Source of the DNA: Flavobacteriales bacterium
Lineage (GTDB): Bacteria > Bacteroidota > Bacteroidia > Flavobacteriales_F > PHOS-HE28
Assembly: GCA_016700415.1 (NCBI GenBank)
Contig: CP065018.1
Coordinates: forward strand, 1,866,001 to 1,930,000
Direction of reading: 5' to 3'
DNA length: 64,000 bases
In this document: in pieces, positions 15,661 through 24,276 of the stretch
How the letters are laid out: each line of letters opens with the position of its first letter
Numbering within the stretch: position 1 is the first letter of the stretch
Position numbers and translations under genes: made by a program
The notes under the pieces: model-generated
Seen by the model: only the letters and a program-made list of their open reading frames with translations
What the model was told of the DNA's origin: nothing
Databases searched by the model: none

Positions 15661-15965
15661 TCATTTACAACGTCACGGTAAGCGTGGACAACGAAGTGCA
15701 TGAGATGTGGCTGGCCTGGATGCGGAACACGCACCTGCCGGAAGTGATGGCGACGGGCCATTTCCAGGATGCCCGTATCTGCCGCGTGCTGAGCGAAGGT
15801 GATTCCGGCGCGACCTACGCCATCCAATACACCTGCACCGACATGGCGGCCTACGAGCGCTACCGCGAAGAGCATGCGGAACGGCTGAAGGCCGAATCGG
15901 AGAAGTACTACGGCGGCAAGGCCATCGCTTTCCGCACCCTTTTGGAAGTGGTCCACAACGCTTGA
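15657..15965 (+). CDS. DUF4286 family protein
   Basis: A 102-residue cytoplasmic protein beginning MIIYNVTVSVDNEVHEMWLAWM, the family hallmark, with W..WM..THLP and QYTCTDMAAYERYREEHA segments. It has the size and look of a dimeric alpha-beta (ferredoxin-like) barrel protein. In Bacteroidota this family often lies near rsmA or TPR genes, as here. Function unknown. It overlaps the TPR gene by 4 bp and ends 6 bp before rsmA. Confidence 0.85.
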   Translation: MIIYNVTVSVDNEVHEMWLAWMRNTHLPEVMATGHFQDARICRVLSEGDSGATYAIQYTCTDMAAYERYREEHAERLKAESEKYYGGKAIAFRTLLEVVHNA

Positions 15966-15971
15966 TCCCGG

Positions 15972-16745
15972 ATGCAGGTCAGGGCGAAAAAGCACCTCGG
16001 GCAGCACTTCCTGAAGGACGAGGAGATCGCGCTGCGGATCACCGAGGCACTCACCCACCACGGCGGCTACCGCGATGTGATCGAAGTAGGCCCCGGAACC
16101 GGCGCGCTCACCAAGCACCTCATCGGCCGCACCGACATCGACCTCACCTGCGTCGAACTGGACCGTGAGTCCGTTGCGCACCTGCACGCGACCTGGCCGG
16201 AACTCCGCGTGATGCAAGGCGACCTGTTGGGGATGGACCTCTCCCGCGTTGGTGACGGCCCCTTGGCGGTGATCGGCAACTTCCCGTACAACATCAGCAC
16301 GCAGATCGTCTTCAAGGTGTTGGAGAACCGCGACCGGGTAACGGAACTGGTGGGCATGTTCCAGAAGGAAGTGGCGGACCGGCTCTGCGCCGGACCCGGC
16401 AGCCGTACGTACGGTATCACCAGTGTACTTTCCCAAGTGTGGTACGACATGGAAGTGCTCTTTCTCGTCGAGCCGGATTCCTTCATCCCACCACCGAAGG
16501 TGCGCAGCGCGGTGATCCGCATGCGACGCAATGAAAGGCTACATCCGCCTTGCGATGAAAAGATGCTCTTCCGCGTGGTGAAGGCGGCTTTCAGCCAGCG
16601 GCGGAAGACCCTTCACAATGCGTTAAAGGCCTTTGCGCCATTGAAGGACGGCGTTCCCGCTGAATACGCCCGGCAGCGCGCCGAGCAGCTGTCCGTGGGC
16701 GACTTCATCACACTGACGCAGTTGTGTGCGGGGCCGGATGCGTGA
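15972..16745 (+). CDS. rsmA: 16S rRNA (adenine-1518/1519-N6) dimethyltransferase
   Basis: A 257-residue enzyme (KsgA) that dimethylates two adjacent adenines in the 3' hairpin of 16S rRNA during 30S assembly. Motifs: KKHLGQHFLKDEEIALRI at the N-terminus, the SAM-binding IEVGPGTGALTKHL, and the catalytic NFPYNISTQIVFK. The C-terminal helical domain has AAFSQRRKTLHNALK. Length is normal. It ends the serS operon; mgtE begins 58 bp later behind its own -7 box. Confidence 0.97.
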   Translation: MQVRAKKHLGQHFLKDEEIALRITEALTHHGGYRDVIEVGPGTGALTKHLIGRTDIDLTCVELDRESVAHLHATWPELRVMQGDLLGMDLSRVGDGPLAVIGNFPYNISTQIVFKVLENRDRVTELVGMFQKEVADRLCAGPGSRTYGITSVLSQVWYDMEVLFLVEPDSFIPPPKVRSAVIRMRRNERLHPPCDEKMLFRVVKAAFSQRRKTLHNALKAFAPLKDGVPAEYARQRAEQLSVGDFITLTQLCAGPDA

Positions 16746-16761
16746 GCCTTCCCCGGTTGCG

Positions 16762-16769
16762 TAGTTTCG
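16762..16769 (+). promoter_or_regulatory. Candidate -7 box for mgtE
   Basis: TAGTTTCG followed by CGGGCC, 34 bases before the ATG at 16804. Confidence 0.4.
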
Positions 16770-16803
16770 CGGGCCGATCCGCCATAACGATCGGCGCCGC
16801 GGC

Positions 16804-18198
16804 ATGACCTTCACCCTCAGCAAAGCGAACCTGGAGCGGATCCAGGAGCATGTTGCGCAACAGCGCGATGAGGAACTGCTGGAGGCCGTCAAGGACCTTC
16901 ACCCGGCCGACCTTGCGGAGATCCTCGATCAGCTGGAGCTGAAGGAAGCGCAGTACCTCTTTGAGCGGCTGGAGCCGGAACTCGCCGCCGAGGTGGTGCT
17001 GGAAGTGCCGGAGGACCGGCGTGACGACCTGCTCGGCAACTACACCGGGAAAGAGATCGCCGAGGAACTGATCGAGCACTTCGATTCGGACGACGCGGCC
17101 GACATGATCGCGGAGCTTTCCGAAGAGGTGCGTGAAGAGGTGCTGGCGAACATCGAGGACAGTGAGCAGCGCAAGGAGATCAACGAGCTGCTCACCTACG
17201 ACGAGAACACCGCCGGCGGCCTCATGGCCAAGGAGCTGGTGAAGGTGAACGCGGACAGCAGCATGTTGGAATGCGTGCGGCAACTGCGGGGACACGCCGA
17301 CCTGATCGATGACATCTATGTGATCCTCGTGGTGGACGACCACGATCGGCTGGTGGGCACGATCCCGTTGAAGGCGTTGCTGACCACATCGCTACGCACC
17401 CCGGTGAAGGACGTGTACGACCCCGATGTCATCAGCGTGAAGGCGCATGAAGATGTGGAGGAGGTGAACCGCCTGATGGAGAAATACGATCTGGTGATGC
17501 TGCCGGTGACGGACGACCGTGGTCGACTGCTGGGGCGCATCACCATCGACGACGTGGTGGACGCCATCCGCGAAGAGGAGACCGAGGACGCGCAACGCAT
17601 GGCCGGTATGGAAGCGCTGGATTATTCGTACAGCCACAGCAGTTTGTGGGAAATGGTGAAGAAGCGCTCCGGCTGGCTGGTTGTGCTGTTCATCGGTGAG
17701 AGCTTTACGGCCACCGCGATGAGCTTCTTCGAGGACCAGATCGCCAAAGCGGTGATATTGGCGCTCTTCGTGCCCTTGATCATCTCCAGCGGGGGCAACA
17801 CCGGCTCCCAGGCCAGCACGCTCATCATCCGGGCGCTCGCATTGGGCGACATCAGCACTTCGGAATGGTGGCGCATCGTGCGCCGCGAAAGCAGTGTGGG
17901 CCTTATCCTCGGCGTCATTCTGGCGGTGATCGGCTTTGGGCGCGTGGCCATCTGGAGCCAGTTCACAGATCTGTACGGTCCTCATTGGTTACCGGTGGCG
18001 ATGGTCGTCTCCATCACTTTGTTGGGGGTGGTGCTCTGGGGCAATCTCATGGGTTCCTTGTTCCCTTTGGTACTGAAACGTCTCGGATTGGATCCCGCCA
18101 CCTCCTCGGCACCGTTCGTGGCCACGGTGGTGGACGTCACCGGGCTGGTGATCTATTTCAGCATCGCCTCGCTCTTCCTCCGGGATATCCTGCTATGA
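16804..18198 (+). CDS. mgtE: Magnesium transporter MgtE
   Basis: A 464-residue Mg2+ channel. Residues 1-130 form the acidic, helical N domain (LHPADLAEILDQL..., TGKEIAEELIEHFDSDDAADMI). Two CBS domains follow (about 130-265, with AGGLMAKELVKV and YDLVMLPVTDDRGRLLGRITIDDVVD). Five membrane helices make up the C-terminal half, including the conserved pore region SSGGNTGSQASTLIIRALALGD. In the known family, the cytoplasmic N-CBS part closes the pore when intracellular Mg2+ is high. The stop overlaps the next gene's start by 4 bp. Inner membrane. Confidence 0.95.
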   Translation: MTFTLSKANLERIQEHVAQQRDEELLEAVKDLHPADLAEILDQLELKEAQYLFERLEPELAAEVVLEVPEDRRDDLLGNYTGKEIAEELIEHFDSDDAADMIAELSEEVREEVLANIEDSEQRKEINELLTYDENTAGGLMAKELVKVNADSSMLECVRQLRGHADLIDDIYVILVVDDHDRLVGTIPLKALLTTSLRTPVKDVYDPDVISVKAHEDVEEVNRLMEKYDLVMLPVTDDRGRLLGRITIDDVVDAIREEETEDAQRMAGMEALDYSYSHSSLWEMVKKRSGWLVVLFIGESFTATAMSFFEDQIAKAVILALFVPLIISSGGNTGSQASTLIIRALALGDISTSEWWRIVRRESSVGLILGVILAVIGFGRVAIWSQFTDLYGPHWLPVAMVVSITLLGVVLWGNLMGSLFPLVLKRLGLDPATSSAPFVATVVDVTGLVIYFSIASLFLRDILL

Positions 18199-19142
18199 AG
18201 ATCAACTTCGTCGACAGTGTGCATCCGGTCCTTAGCACACGGCTGACCGTGGCGGGCCATACCTGCGAAGACCTAAGTGAATTCATTGGAGAGGAGCTGT
18301 TCGCACAACTGCACGACTCCCAAGGTCTGGTGGTGCGCAGCCGGGTGCTGGACGCGGCCACACTGGCCCATGCGCCGAAGCTGAAGTTCATCGCGCGCTG
18401 CGGTGCGGGCATGGAGAACATCGACCGGGCGTATTGCGCCGACCGCGGCATCCGTCTGTACAGCTCGCCGGAGGGCAACCGCGGTGCCGTGGCCGAACAC
18501 GCCGTGGGCATGTTGCTGGCACTGATGAACAAGCTGCCCACGGCGGACCGTGAAGTGCGCCAAGGCATCTGGGACCGCAAGTCCAATTCCGGGAGCGAAC
18601 TGGGCGGAAACAACGTGGGCATCATCGGTTTCGGGCAGATGGGCTCGGCTTTCGCGCAGCGCCTGCAAGGCTTTGACGTGAACGTGCTGGCCTACGACAA
18701 ATACCGCGAAGGCTTTGGCAATGAGCAAGTGGAAGAGGTCGATCTGGACGAATTGTTGGAGCGCTGCGCCGTGATCAGCCTGCACCTGCCGCTCACGGCG
18801 GAGACGGAGCATTATGCTGACGCGGCCTTCTTCGCGCGCTGCGAAAAACCGGTGTGGTTCATCAACACCGCCCGGGGGCCGCTGGTGGACACCGCCGCCT
18901 TGTTGAATGCCATTGATTCCGAGAAGGTACGCGGCGCGTGTTTGGACGTGCTGGAATTCGAGGAGCGCACGCTCTTGGGCCTGAACGCGGAACAGGAGGA
19001 CCCGGTCCTGAAGCGTCTCTACGCAAATGAGAAGGTGCTGCTTTCTCCCCACGTGGCGGGCCTCACGGCGGAGAGCTACTTCAAGCTGGCAAACGTGCTG
19101 GCGGACAAGATCCTGAACGACTTCGCGGACAGGAAGCTCTAG
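18195..19142 (+). CDS. D-isomer-specific 2-hydroxyacid dehydrogenase
   Basis: A 315-residue NAD-dependent dehydrogenase, SerA-like. The start at 18195 overlaps the mgtE stop (ATGA); upstream in-frame codons lie inside mgtE. The nucleotide motif is GGNNVGIIGFGQMGSAFA near residue 140. The substrate-binding arginine lies near NTARGPLVDTAALL, the glutamate in LDVLEFEE and the catalytic histidine in LLSPHVAGLTAESY. There is no C-terminal ACT domain, so it is the short form. 3-phosphoglycerate is a common substrate for close relatives, but the sequence alone does not fix it. Confidence 0.9.
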   Translation: MKINFVDSVHPVLSTRLTVAGHTCEDLSEFIGEELFAQLHDSQGLVVRSRVLDAATLAHAPKLKFIARCGAGMENIDRAYCADRGIRLYSSPEGNRGAVAEHAVGMLLALMNKLPTADREVRQGIWDRKSNSGSELGGNNVGIIGFGQMGSAFAQRLQGFDVNVLAYDKYREGFGNEQVEEVDLDELLERCAVISLHLPLTAETEHYADAAFFARCEKPVWFINTARGPLVDTAALLNAIDSEKVRGACLDVLEFEERTLLGLNAEQEDPVLKRLYANEKVLLSPHVAGLTAESYFKLANVLADKILNDFADRKL

Positions 19143-19185
19143 TTCCCTCAACGATCTCCCGTAGGGGATCCTGAGGACACGAGGG

Positions 19186-19215
19186 CATCAACGTCCACTC
19201 CGTGGGACGTTGATG
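19186..19215 (+). terminator. Hairpin after the dehydrogenase gene
   Basis: CATCAACGTCC (19186-19196) and GGACGTTGATG (19205-19215) form an 11-bp perfect stem, 43 bp after the stop. No T-tract follows. The GDPD promoter lies downstream. Confidence 0.5.
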
Positions 19216-19256
19216 GAACTAATGCGCGAAGGTCCTTGCTGGAACCTTGACTACTC

Positions 19257-19264
19257 TACCTTGG
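19257..19264 (+). promoter_or_regulatory. Candidate promoter for the GDPD gene
   Basis: TTG (19236-19238), an 18-base spacer and TACCTTGG (19257-19264), 11 bases before the ATG. This is one of the few sites in the window with a well-spaced -33 TTG. Confidence 0.5.
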
Positions 19265-19275
19265 CGGCCACAACG

Positions 19276-20112
19276 ATGACCAACACCACCCAGGTCCACG
19301 GCCACCGCGGCTGCGACGATGCCGTACCGGCGAACACCATTCCCGCCTTTCTGCTCGCCGCCGCCACCGGATGCCAATGGTTGGAGATGGACGTGGTGAT
19401 CACCGGCGACGATCATGTGCTGGTGAGCCACGAGGCATGGATCGACCATCACACCTGCCGCGATCCGGAAGGGCGTGCGCTCAGCGAGGAAGAAGGGCGC
19501 GCGATCAACATCTTCGAACTCCCGCTCTTGGAAGTCCAGCGCTTCGGCTGTGTCCCGGCGCACCGTGCTGAAGAACACGCGCCACCTTGGGCCGGTTGGC
19601 ACAAACCCACGCTCGCCGAAGTTGTCATCGCCGTGGGCGCTTCTTCGGCGGAACGGAAAGCCAGTGCGCCGTCCTTCAACATCGAGATCAAGAGCGAGCC
19701 GCTGATCTACGGCACCTTTCAGCCTCCGCCCGAACGCTTTGCGGAGCTGGTGCTGCGCGACGTGATCGCACTCGGGATCACCGACCGTTGCTTGGTGCAA
19801 AGCTTCGACATCGCCATACTGGAGGCCATGCATGCCTTGGCCCCCGACCTGCCCTTGGCGCTGCTGGTGGAGAATGCGGACGGAGTGGAATCGAACCTCC
19901 GCCGGTTGAGTTTCACCCCGCGCTATTACAGCCCGGCGTACTCCATCGCAAACGCTCGGATGGCCGGGGAGCTTCGTGAAAAAGGTATCGGGCTGCTGGT
20001 CTGGACAGTGAACGACATGGCCGACATGTGCCGGATGCTGGACCTCGAAGTGGACGGCCTCATCACGGACAAGCCAAGGGAGGCCATGGCGCTGATCGCC
20101 TCGCGTCAGTGA
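19276..20112 (+). CDS. Glycerophosphodiester phosphodiesterase family protein
   Basis: A 278-residue GDPD-fold protein. The start MTNTTQVHGHRG at 19276 puts the catalytic HRG near the N-terminus; a longer frame from 19210 runs through the promoter and hairpin. Visible are HGHRGCDDAVPANTIPAF, WLEMDVVITGDDHVLVSHE (the Glu/Asp metal ligands and second catalytic His), NIEIKSEP and a C-terminal LLVWTVNDMADMCRML..DGLITDKP. The usual PENT motif reads PANT, so a highly conserved glutamate is replaced. No signal peptide is seen, so cytoplasmic action is likely. The 3' end overlaps the convergent HPt gene by 7 bp. Confidence 0.88.
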   Translation: MTNTTQVHGHRGCDDAVPANTIPAFLLAAATGCQWLEMDVVITGDDHVLVSHEAWIDHHTCRDPEGRALSEEEGRAINIFELPLLEVQRFGCVPAHRAEEHAPPWAGWHKPTLAEVVIAVGASSAERKASAPSFNIEIKSEPLIYGTFQPPPERFAELVLRDVIALGITDRCLVQSFDIAILEAMHALAPDLPLALLVENADGVESNLRRLSFTPRYYSPAYSIANARMAGELREKGIGLLVWTVNDMADMCRMLDLEVDGLITDKPREAMALIASRQ

Positions 20113-21158
20113 CCCGCCTTGATCAGCAGATCCGAAATAGCCGCCTCCAGCGCATCAAGGTCCGCCGACCATAGTTGCTTGTTCTGTTCCGCACCTGTCG
20201 TCATGAGCCTTGCGCACAACGGCGTGAAACGTTCCTGATCAAAACTGATGAGCTGCGGCTTCAGGGAATGCACCACACGGACCACTTTCGCGTGATCTGC
20301 CTGTTCACGGGCCTGTTGCAGCGTGGCCAAGCGTTCCGGCGCTGACTTGCGGAACATCGCCACCACCACCGGGTCCATGGCTTCATCCAAGGCAATTGCC
20401 GGAGCTTCATACAGACCGCTTTCAGGAATGGCGCAGACCACGTCTTCCCGATCAGGGAGCTCCTTCAACCGGTTGACCGGTTTCTTCAAGGCTTCGATCT
20501 CGCTGCGCAAGGCTTCGATGGAAGTGCGGAGCTTGCGGCTCGTGCTTCCCATGCGGTAGAGCAGGCCGATCACCAGCAACAGGCCCACGCCCGCCGTGGC
20601 CAGCGCGATCCACATCCAACGGTCCGCGTTACGTTGCACCTCCAACAGCGCCTCTGCGATCCGCCGCTCACGCCCGGCCCCTGCTTGAACTGAACTGTCC
20701 TTGACCGCCATTAGGCGGGCCATCGTCATGGTATGTTGGTCGTTCAGGCTGTCCCGTTGGCGTGCTGCGCTGAGGCGTTCCAGCGAATCACTCAGCAAGG
20801 CTTCCGTGTAAGCGGAGGCACTATTCCCAGCGTTGTCATAGCGCTGGGCGAGTTCCCGATGGGCTACTGATCCCAGGTCGGGACGGCCCATGTCATTGGC
20901 GATCGCAAACGCTTGCTTCAACAGTTTCACAGCCTCGGTCTTGCTCACCAAGGGTACCAAGCGCATTCTTCCCGAGAAGGCTGCCGGAAGGTCACCCGTG
21001 CTGTCCGCCAGGACCAATGATGTGCGCTGTTCAGCGACCTCGGCCTTCAAGCTGTCCGCTGCACTGGTCCGGCTTTGAGCGGGCAATACCAAGGCGCATC
21101 CCACACAAAGGAGGGACAGGGACCATCGCCGTGCTCGGCTTGAAAGGGTGCGGACCAT
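20106..21158 (-). CDS. Membrane-anchored protein with C-terminal HPt domain
   Basis: A 350-residue protein with an unusual architecture: a signal peptide (SLLCVGCALVLPAQS), a helical periplasmic part of about 150 residues with TPR-like pairs (VSKTEAVKLLKQAFAIAND, DLGSVAHRELAQRYDNAGN), a membrane helix near residues 185-203 (MWIALATAGVGLLLVIGLLY), a coiled coil, and a cytoplasmic histidine phosphotransfer domain whose phospho-acceptor should be H297 in VRVVHSLKPQLISF. No kinase or receiver domain is present and no kinase gene adjoins. It probably passes phosphate between partners encoded elsewhere. The start has a -7 box only 4 bases upstream. Confidence 0.75.
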   Translation of the reverse strand: MVRTLSSRARRWSLSLLCVGCALVLPAQSRTSAADSLKAEVAEQRTSLVLADSTGDLPAAFSGRMRLVPLVSKTEAVKLLKQAFAIANDMGRPDLGSVAHRELAQRYDNAGNSASAYTEALLSDSLERLSAARQRDSLNDQHTMTMARLMAVKDSSVQAGAGRERRIAEALLEVQRNADRWMWIALATAGVGLLLVIGLLYRMGSTSRKLRTSIEALRSEIEALKKPVNRLKELPDREDVVCAIPESGLYEAPAIALDEAMDPVVVAMFRKSAPERLATLQQAREQADHAKVVRVVHSLKPQLISFDQERFTPLCARLMTTGAEQNKQLWSADLDALEAAISDLLIKAGH

Positions 21159-21162
21159 GGGG

Positions 21163-21170
21163 CGAATCTA
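21163..21170 (-). promoter_or_regulatory. Candidate -7 box for the HPt gene
   Basis: TAGATTCG on the minus strand, only 4 bases before the ATG at 21158, so the transcript may begin at or next to the start codon. Confidence 0.45.
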
Positions 21171-21192
21171 TCGCCAGACCGCACTTGTTCCG

Positions 21193-21226
21193 TTTGTACG
21201 CCACATAGTGCAAGGCCGTAGCTTTC
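21193..21226 (+). promoter_or_regulatory. Candidate promoter for the antiporter gene
   Basis: TTTG (21193-21196), a 22-base spacer and TAGCTTTC (21219-21226), then CGCCC; 21 bases before the ATG at 21248. Confidence 0.45.
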
Positions 21227-21247
21227 CGCCCGATCCGACCGCATCCC

Positions 21248-22522
21248 ATGGGCACCTTCGCCACCTTCTCCCTGCTGATCGTAATTGCGGCGCTCTTCGC
21301 CTACGTGAATTTCCGGGTGCTGAAGCTGCCTTCTTCGATCGGCCTGATGTTCTTGGCCCTGCTGTTCTCGGTGCTGCTGGTAGCGGTTGGCAAAATGATG
21401 CCGCACGTGTTGGGCGACATGCAATCACTGGTGCAGCATCTTGATCTTTCACGCCTGCTGATGAACAACATGCTGGGTTTCCTGCTTTTCGCGGGAGCGA
21501 TCCACATCAAGCTTGACATACTGCGACAGGAGAAATGGGCGGTGATGGCGCTTTCCACGGTGGGCGTGATCACGAGCACGATGCTGGTGGGCACCGTGAT
21601 GTTCTACCTGTTGGCGGCCTTTGGCATCCCGATGGAATACCTGCACTGCCTTCTCTTCGGCGCGCTCATCTCCCCCACCGATCCCATCGCGGTACTCGGT
21701 ATTTTGAAGGAGGCGAAGGTTCCGCCCTCATTGGAGATGAAGATCGCCGGGGAATCGCTCTTCAACGATGGCGTGGCGGTGGTGGTGTTCCTCACCATTC
21801 TGGAGATCTCCGAAAGTCCCGCGTCATTCGGGTGGTCCGAAGTGGCTGTGTTGTTCGTGCAGGAGGCCGTCGGCGGCATCGCGTTCGGCCTGGTCATCGG
21901 CTACATCACTTTCGTGATGATGCGCAGCATCGACAACTACAAGGTGGAGGTGCTGCTTTCGTTGGCAGTGGTGATGGGCGGGTATGCGCTGGCCCAGGCG
22001 CTGCATGTCTCCGGGCCCTTGGCGATGGTAGCGGCAGGGATCCTCATCGGCAACCACGGCAAGAAGCATGCGATGAGCAAGATCACCGAGGAATACGTGG
22101 ACAAATTCTGGGAGCTGATCGATGAGATCCTCAACGCCATGCTCTTCGTGTTGATCGGGCTGGAGCTGCTTGTGGTGAAACTGGACCCGATCCACTTCGT
22201 CGTTGGCGGCATCGCGATACTGCTGATCCTCGTGGTGCGCTACGTCTCGGTCTGGGTGCCCGCACAGCTCATCCGGTTCAAGGAGCGGATGCACCACCCC
22301 ACCCTGCTTATGCTCACCTGGGGCGGCCTGCGCGGGGGCATCTCCATCGCCATGGCGATCTCCCTGGGCGACACGTTCGATCGCGGCCTGTGGATCACGC
22401 TCACGTACATCGTGGTCACCTTTTCCATTCTCGTGCAAGGCATGACCATCGGCAAGCTGGCACGCCGGTTGGCGAAGCGTCAGAAGGTGCAAAAGGCTAA
22501 TTCACCACGAAGCGCGCGGTAG
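21248..22522 (+). CDS. CPA1-family Na+/H+ antiporter (NhaP-like)
   Basis: A 424-residue inner-membrane transporter with about 12 hydrophobic segments. Family motifs are ALISPTDPIAVLGIL, AGESLFNDGVAVVVFLTIL (the ND pair of the ion site), SGPLAMVAAGILIGNHG and LTWGGLRGGISIAMAISL. The carboxyl tail is short and basic. It probably exchanges Na+ (or K+) for H+ for pH and salt balance. The 3' end overlaps the convergent aspartokinase gene by 26 bp. Confidence 0.93.
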   Translation: MGTFATFSLLIVIAALFAYVNFRVLKLPSSIGLMFLALLFSVLLVAVGKMMPHVLGDMQSLVQHLDLSRLLMNNMLGFLLFAGAIHIKLDILRQEKWAVMALSTVGVITSTMLVGTVMFYLLAAFGIPMEYLHCLLFGALISPTDPIAVLGILKEAKVPPSLEMKIAGESLFNDGVAVVVFLTILEISESPASFGWSEVAVLFVQEAVGGIAFGLVIGYITFVMMRSIDNYKVEVLLSLAVVMGGYALAQALHVSGPLAMVAAGILIGNHGKKHAMSKITEEYVDKFWELIDEILNAMLFVLIGLELLVVKLDPIHFVVGGIAILLILVVRYVSVWVPAQLIRFKERMHHPTLLMLTWGGLRGGISIAMAISLGDTFDRGLWITLTYIVVTFSILVQGMTIGKLARRLAKRQKVQKANSPRSAR

Positions 22523-23750
22523 TGCGTGAGCGCTGTTCGATCAGCGGCTCCTTGCCGTTCAGCAGCCGCTTCAGCGTGGCCTCGTCGTAGTGGCGCACGG
22601 TGATCAGCTCGCAACTCTCGTTGTAGCGCACCTCATAATCCTTCCGTAGTTCCTCGATAAGCTGTCGGGCACGGGGTGAATCATCCACCGCAACGCTGAA
22701 GGCCAAGGCACTGTTCTGCATCAGCTCGATGCGCACCTGCCGATCAGCGAAGCTTTTGAAGATGCCGCTGAGGTTCTCCTCCACGATGAAGCTGAGGTCG
22801 CGCGGGGTGATGCTGATGAGGAGTTGCTTCGGCTTCACGATGAAGGAAGGCACGAGCGTGTCGCGGTCCGTGGCATCACTGATGGTGCTTCCTGCGACCT
22901 CCGCATCCAAGAAGGAGCGCACGTAGAGCGGAATGTTCTTGCGCTGCAAGGGCTGCAGGGTGCGGGGATGGATCACGCTGGCACCGAAGTAGCTGAGCTC
23001 GATCGCCTCGCGGTAACTGATATGCTCCAACAAGGTGGTATCGGCGAACCGGTTGGGATCGGCATTGAACATGCCGGCTACATCCTTCCAGATGGTCACG
23101 CTTTCGGCATCCAAGAGATAGGCGAAGATCGCTGCGGAGAAATCCGAGCCTTCACGGCCGAGCGTGGTGGTGGTGCCGTCCTTCGCCCCGCCGATAAAGC
23201 CTTGCGTCACCACACGGAACGGCGCGTCCGGAACATGGGCGCGCAGGATCGCTGCCCCGTCGGCGCTGGCTTCCCAATCCACTGACGCGCTGCGGTGCCT
23301 CCCGTCCGTCCGGACCACGGTGCGGGCATCCCACCACGCGCTCGTGATCCCGGAGGCGTCCAAGTGGGCCTTGACGATCACGCTGCTCCAGAGCTCTCCG
23401 AACGACACCACTTGATCGTAGTGCAGGTCAATATCCTTCGTGGCCGGATGCTTCAGGATGGCCCGCAAGGCATGAAAGTGGTTGGTCAAGAGCTTCCCGG
23501 CTCCCTCATCATGCGGGGCGACCTCATGGAGCACTTCGGAATGTACCTGTTCCAAAGCGTCCACTTTGTCATCGGTCGGTCGGCCGTCGATCCACGCCCA
23601 TACCACTTCCTCCAGCGCATTGGTGGTCTTGCCCATCGCGCTCACCACGATCACGAGGTCGTCAAGCCCGTACCGCTTCACCACCTCCGCCAGATTGCGC
23701 ACACCTGCCGCGTCCTTCACGCTGGCACCGCCGAACTTAAAGACTTTCAT
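22497..23750 (-). CDS. lysC: Aspartate kinase
   Basis: A 417-residue aspartokinase catalysing the first step toward lysine, threonine and methionine. N-terminal KVFKFGGASVKDAAGVRNL carries the K-F-G-G motif. GREGSDFSAAIFAYLLDAESVTIWKDVAGMFNADPN is the ATP and aspartate site. The C-terminal 120 residues form ACT-like regulatory modules (LLISITPRDLSFI, IELMQNSALAFSVAVD). It lies 4 bp overlapped behind a GNAT gene on the same strand, so the two are co-translated. It is monofunctional, not fused to homoserine dehydrogenase. Confidence 0.95.
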   Translation of the reverse strand: MKVFKFGGASVKDAAGVRNLAEVVKRYGLDDLVIVVSAMGKTTNALEEVVWAWIDGRPTDDKVDALEQVHSEVLHEVAPHDEGAGKLLTNHFHALRAILKHPATKDIDLHYDQVVSFGELWSSVIVKAHLDASGITSAWWDARTVVRTDGRHRSASVDWEASADGAAILRAHVPDAPFRVVTQGFIGGAKDGTTTTLGREGSDFSAAIFAYLLDAESVTIWKDVAGMFNADPNRFADTTLLEHISYREAIELSYFGASVIHPRTLQPLQRKNIPLYVRSFLDAEVAGSTISDATDRDTLVPSFIVKPKQLLISITPRDLSFIVEENLSGIFKSFADRQVRIELMQNSALAFSVAVDDSPRARQLIEELRKDYEVRYNESCELITVRHYDEATLKRLLNGKEPLIEQRSRTTARFVVN

Positions 23751-24226
23751 TGCGCCGCAAGTTTACTGAGCTGCGCCTTGTCCAAGCGGCCGTTCACCCA
23801 TTGCCCGTCCAGCTCTGCGCCCAAGCGCTTGTAAAAGCGGATGGCACCTTTGTTCCAGTCGAGCACCTGCCAGGTCATGTGGTGATAGTCGCGCTTCACC
23901 GCTTCCTCCGCGCATGCCTTGAACAGGAGTTCCCCGATACCGAGTCCTCGCGCATTTTCCGTCACCACGATATCCTCCAGATAGCCCACGCGCCCACGCC
24001 AGGTGGAATAGCGCTCATAGCACATGGCGATTCCGATGATCCCATCTTCTGATCGCTCCGCCACCCAGCCCCACCAAACTGCATCAGGCCCGAAACCCGC
24101 CTCGCGCATCTGCTCTTCCGTCACTGTCACCGCTTCCGGCTCCTTCTCGAATACCGCCAGCTCCTTTACCAGAGCCAGCATCTGCGGCACATCGCGGGCT
24201 TCCGCCTTGCGGATCGTGATCTCCAT
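23747..24226 (-). CDS. GNAT family N-acetyltransferase (SSAT-like)
   Basis: A 159-residue acetyltransferase. The ATG at 24226 (MEITIRKAEARDVPQM) was chosen; an extra TTG codon upstream falls in the candidate promoter. Acetyl-CoA loop: VVTENARGLGIGELLFKACAEEA. The WGWVAER, YSTWRGRVGYLEDIVV and QVLDWNKGAIRFYKRLGA segments match the spermidine/spermine acetyltransferase-like branch, which acts on polyamines, diamines or thialysine. The substrate is not fixed by sequence. It overlaps lysC by 4 bp. A GATCTTTG box (24233-24240, minus) lies 6 bases upstream. Confidence 0.87.
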   Translation of the reverse strand: MEITIRKAEARDVPQMLALVKELAVFEKEPEAVTVTEEQMREAGFGPDAVWWGWVAERSEDGIIGIAMCYERYSTWRGRVGYLEDIVVTENARGLGIGELLFKACAEEAVKRDYHHMTWQVLDWNKGAIRFYKRLGAELDGQWVNGRLDKAQLSKLAAQ

Positions 24227-24232
24227 AGTGCC

Positions 24233-24240
24233 CAAAGATC
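24233..24240 (-). promoter_or_regulatory. Candidate -7 box for the GNAT-lysC pair
   Basis: GATCTTTG on the minus strand (one mismatch to TAnnTTTG), 6 bases before the ATG. Confidence 0.3.
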
Positions 24241-24276
24241 GCGCACAGCCGATATTTGCAACGGATCAGTGTTGAG

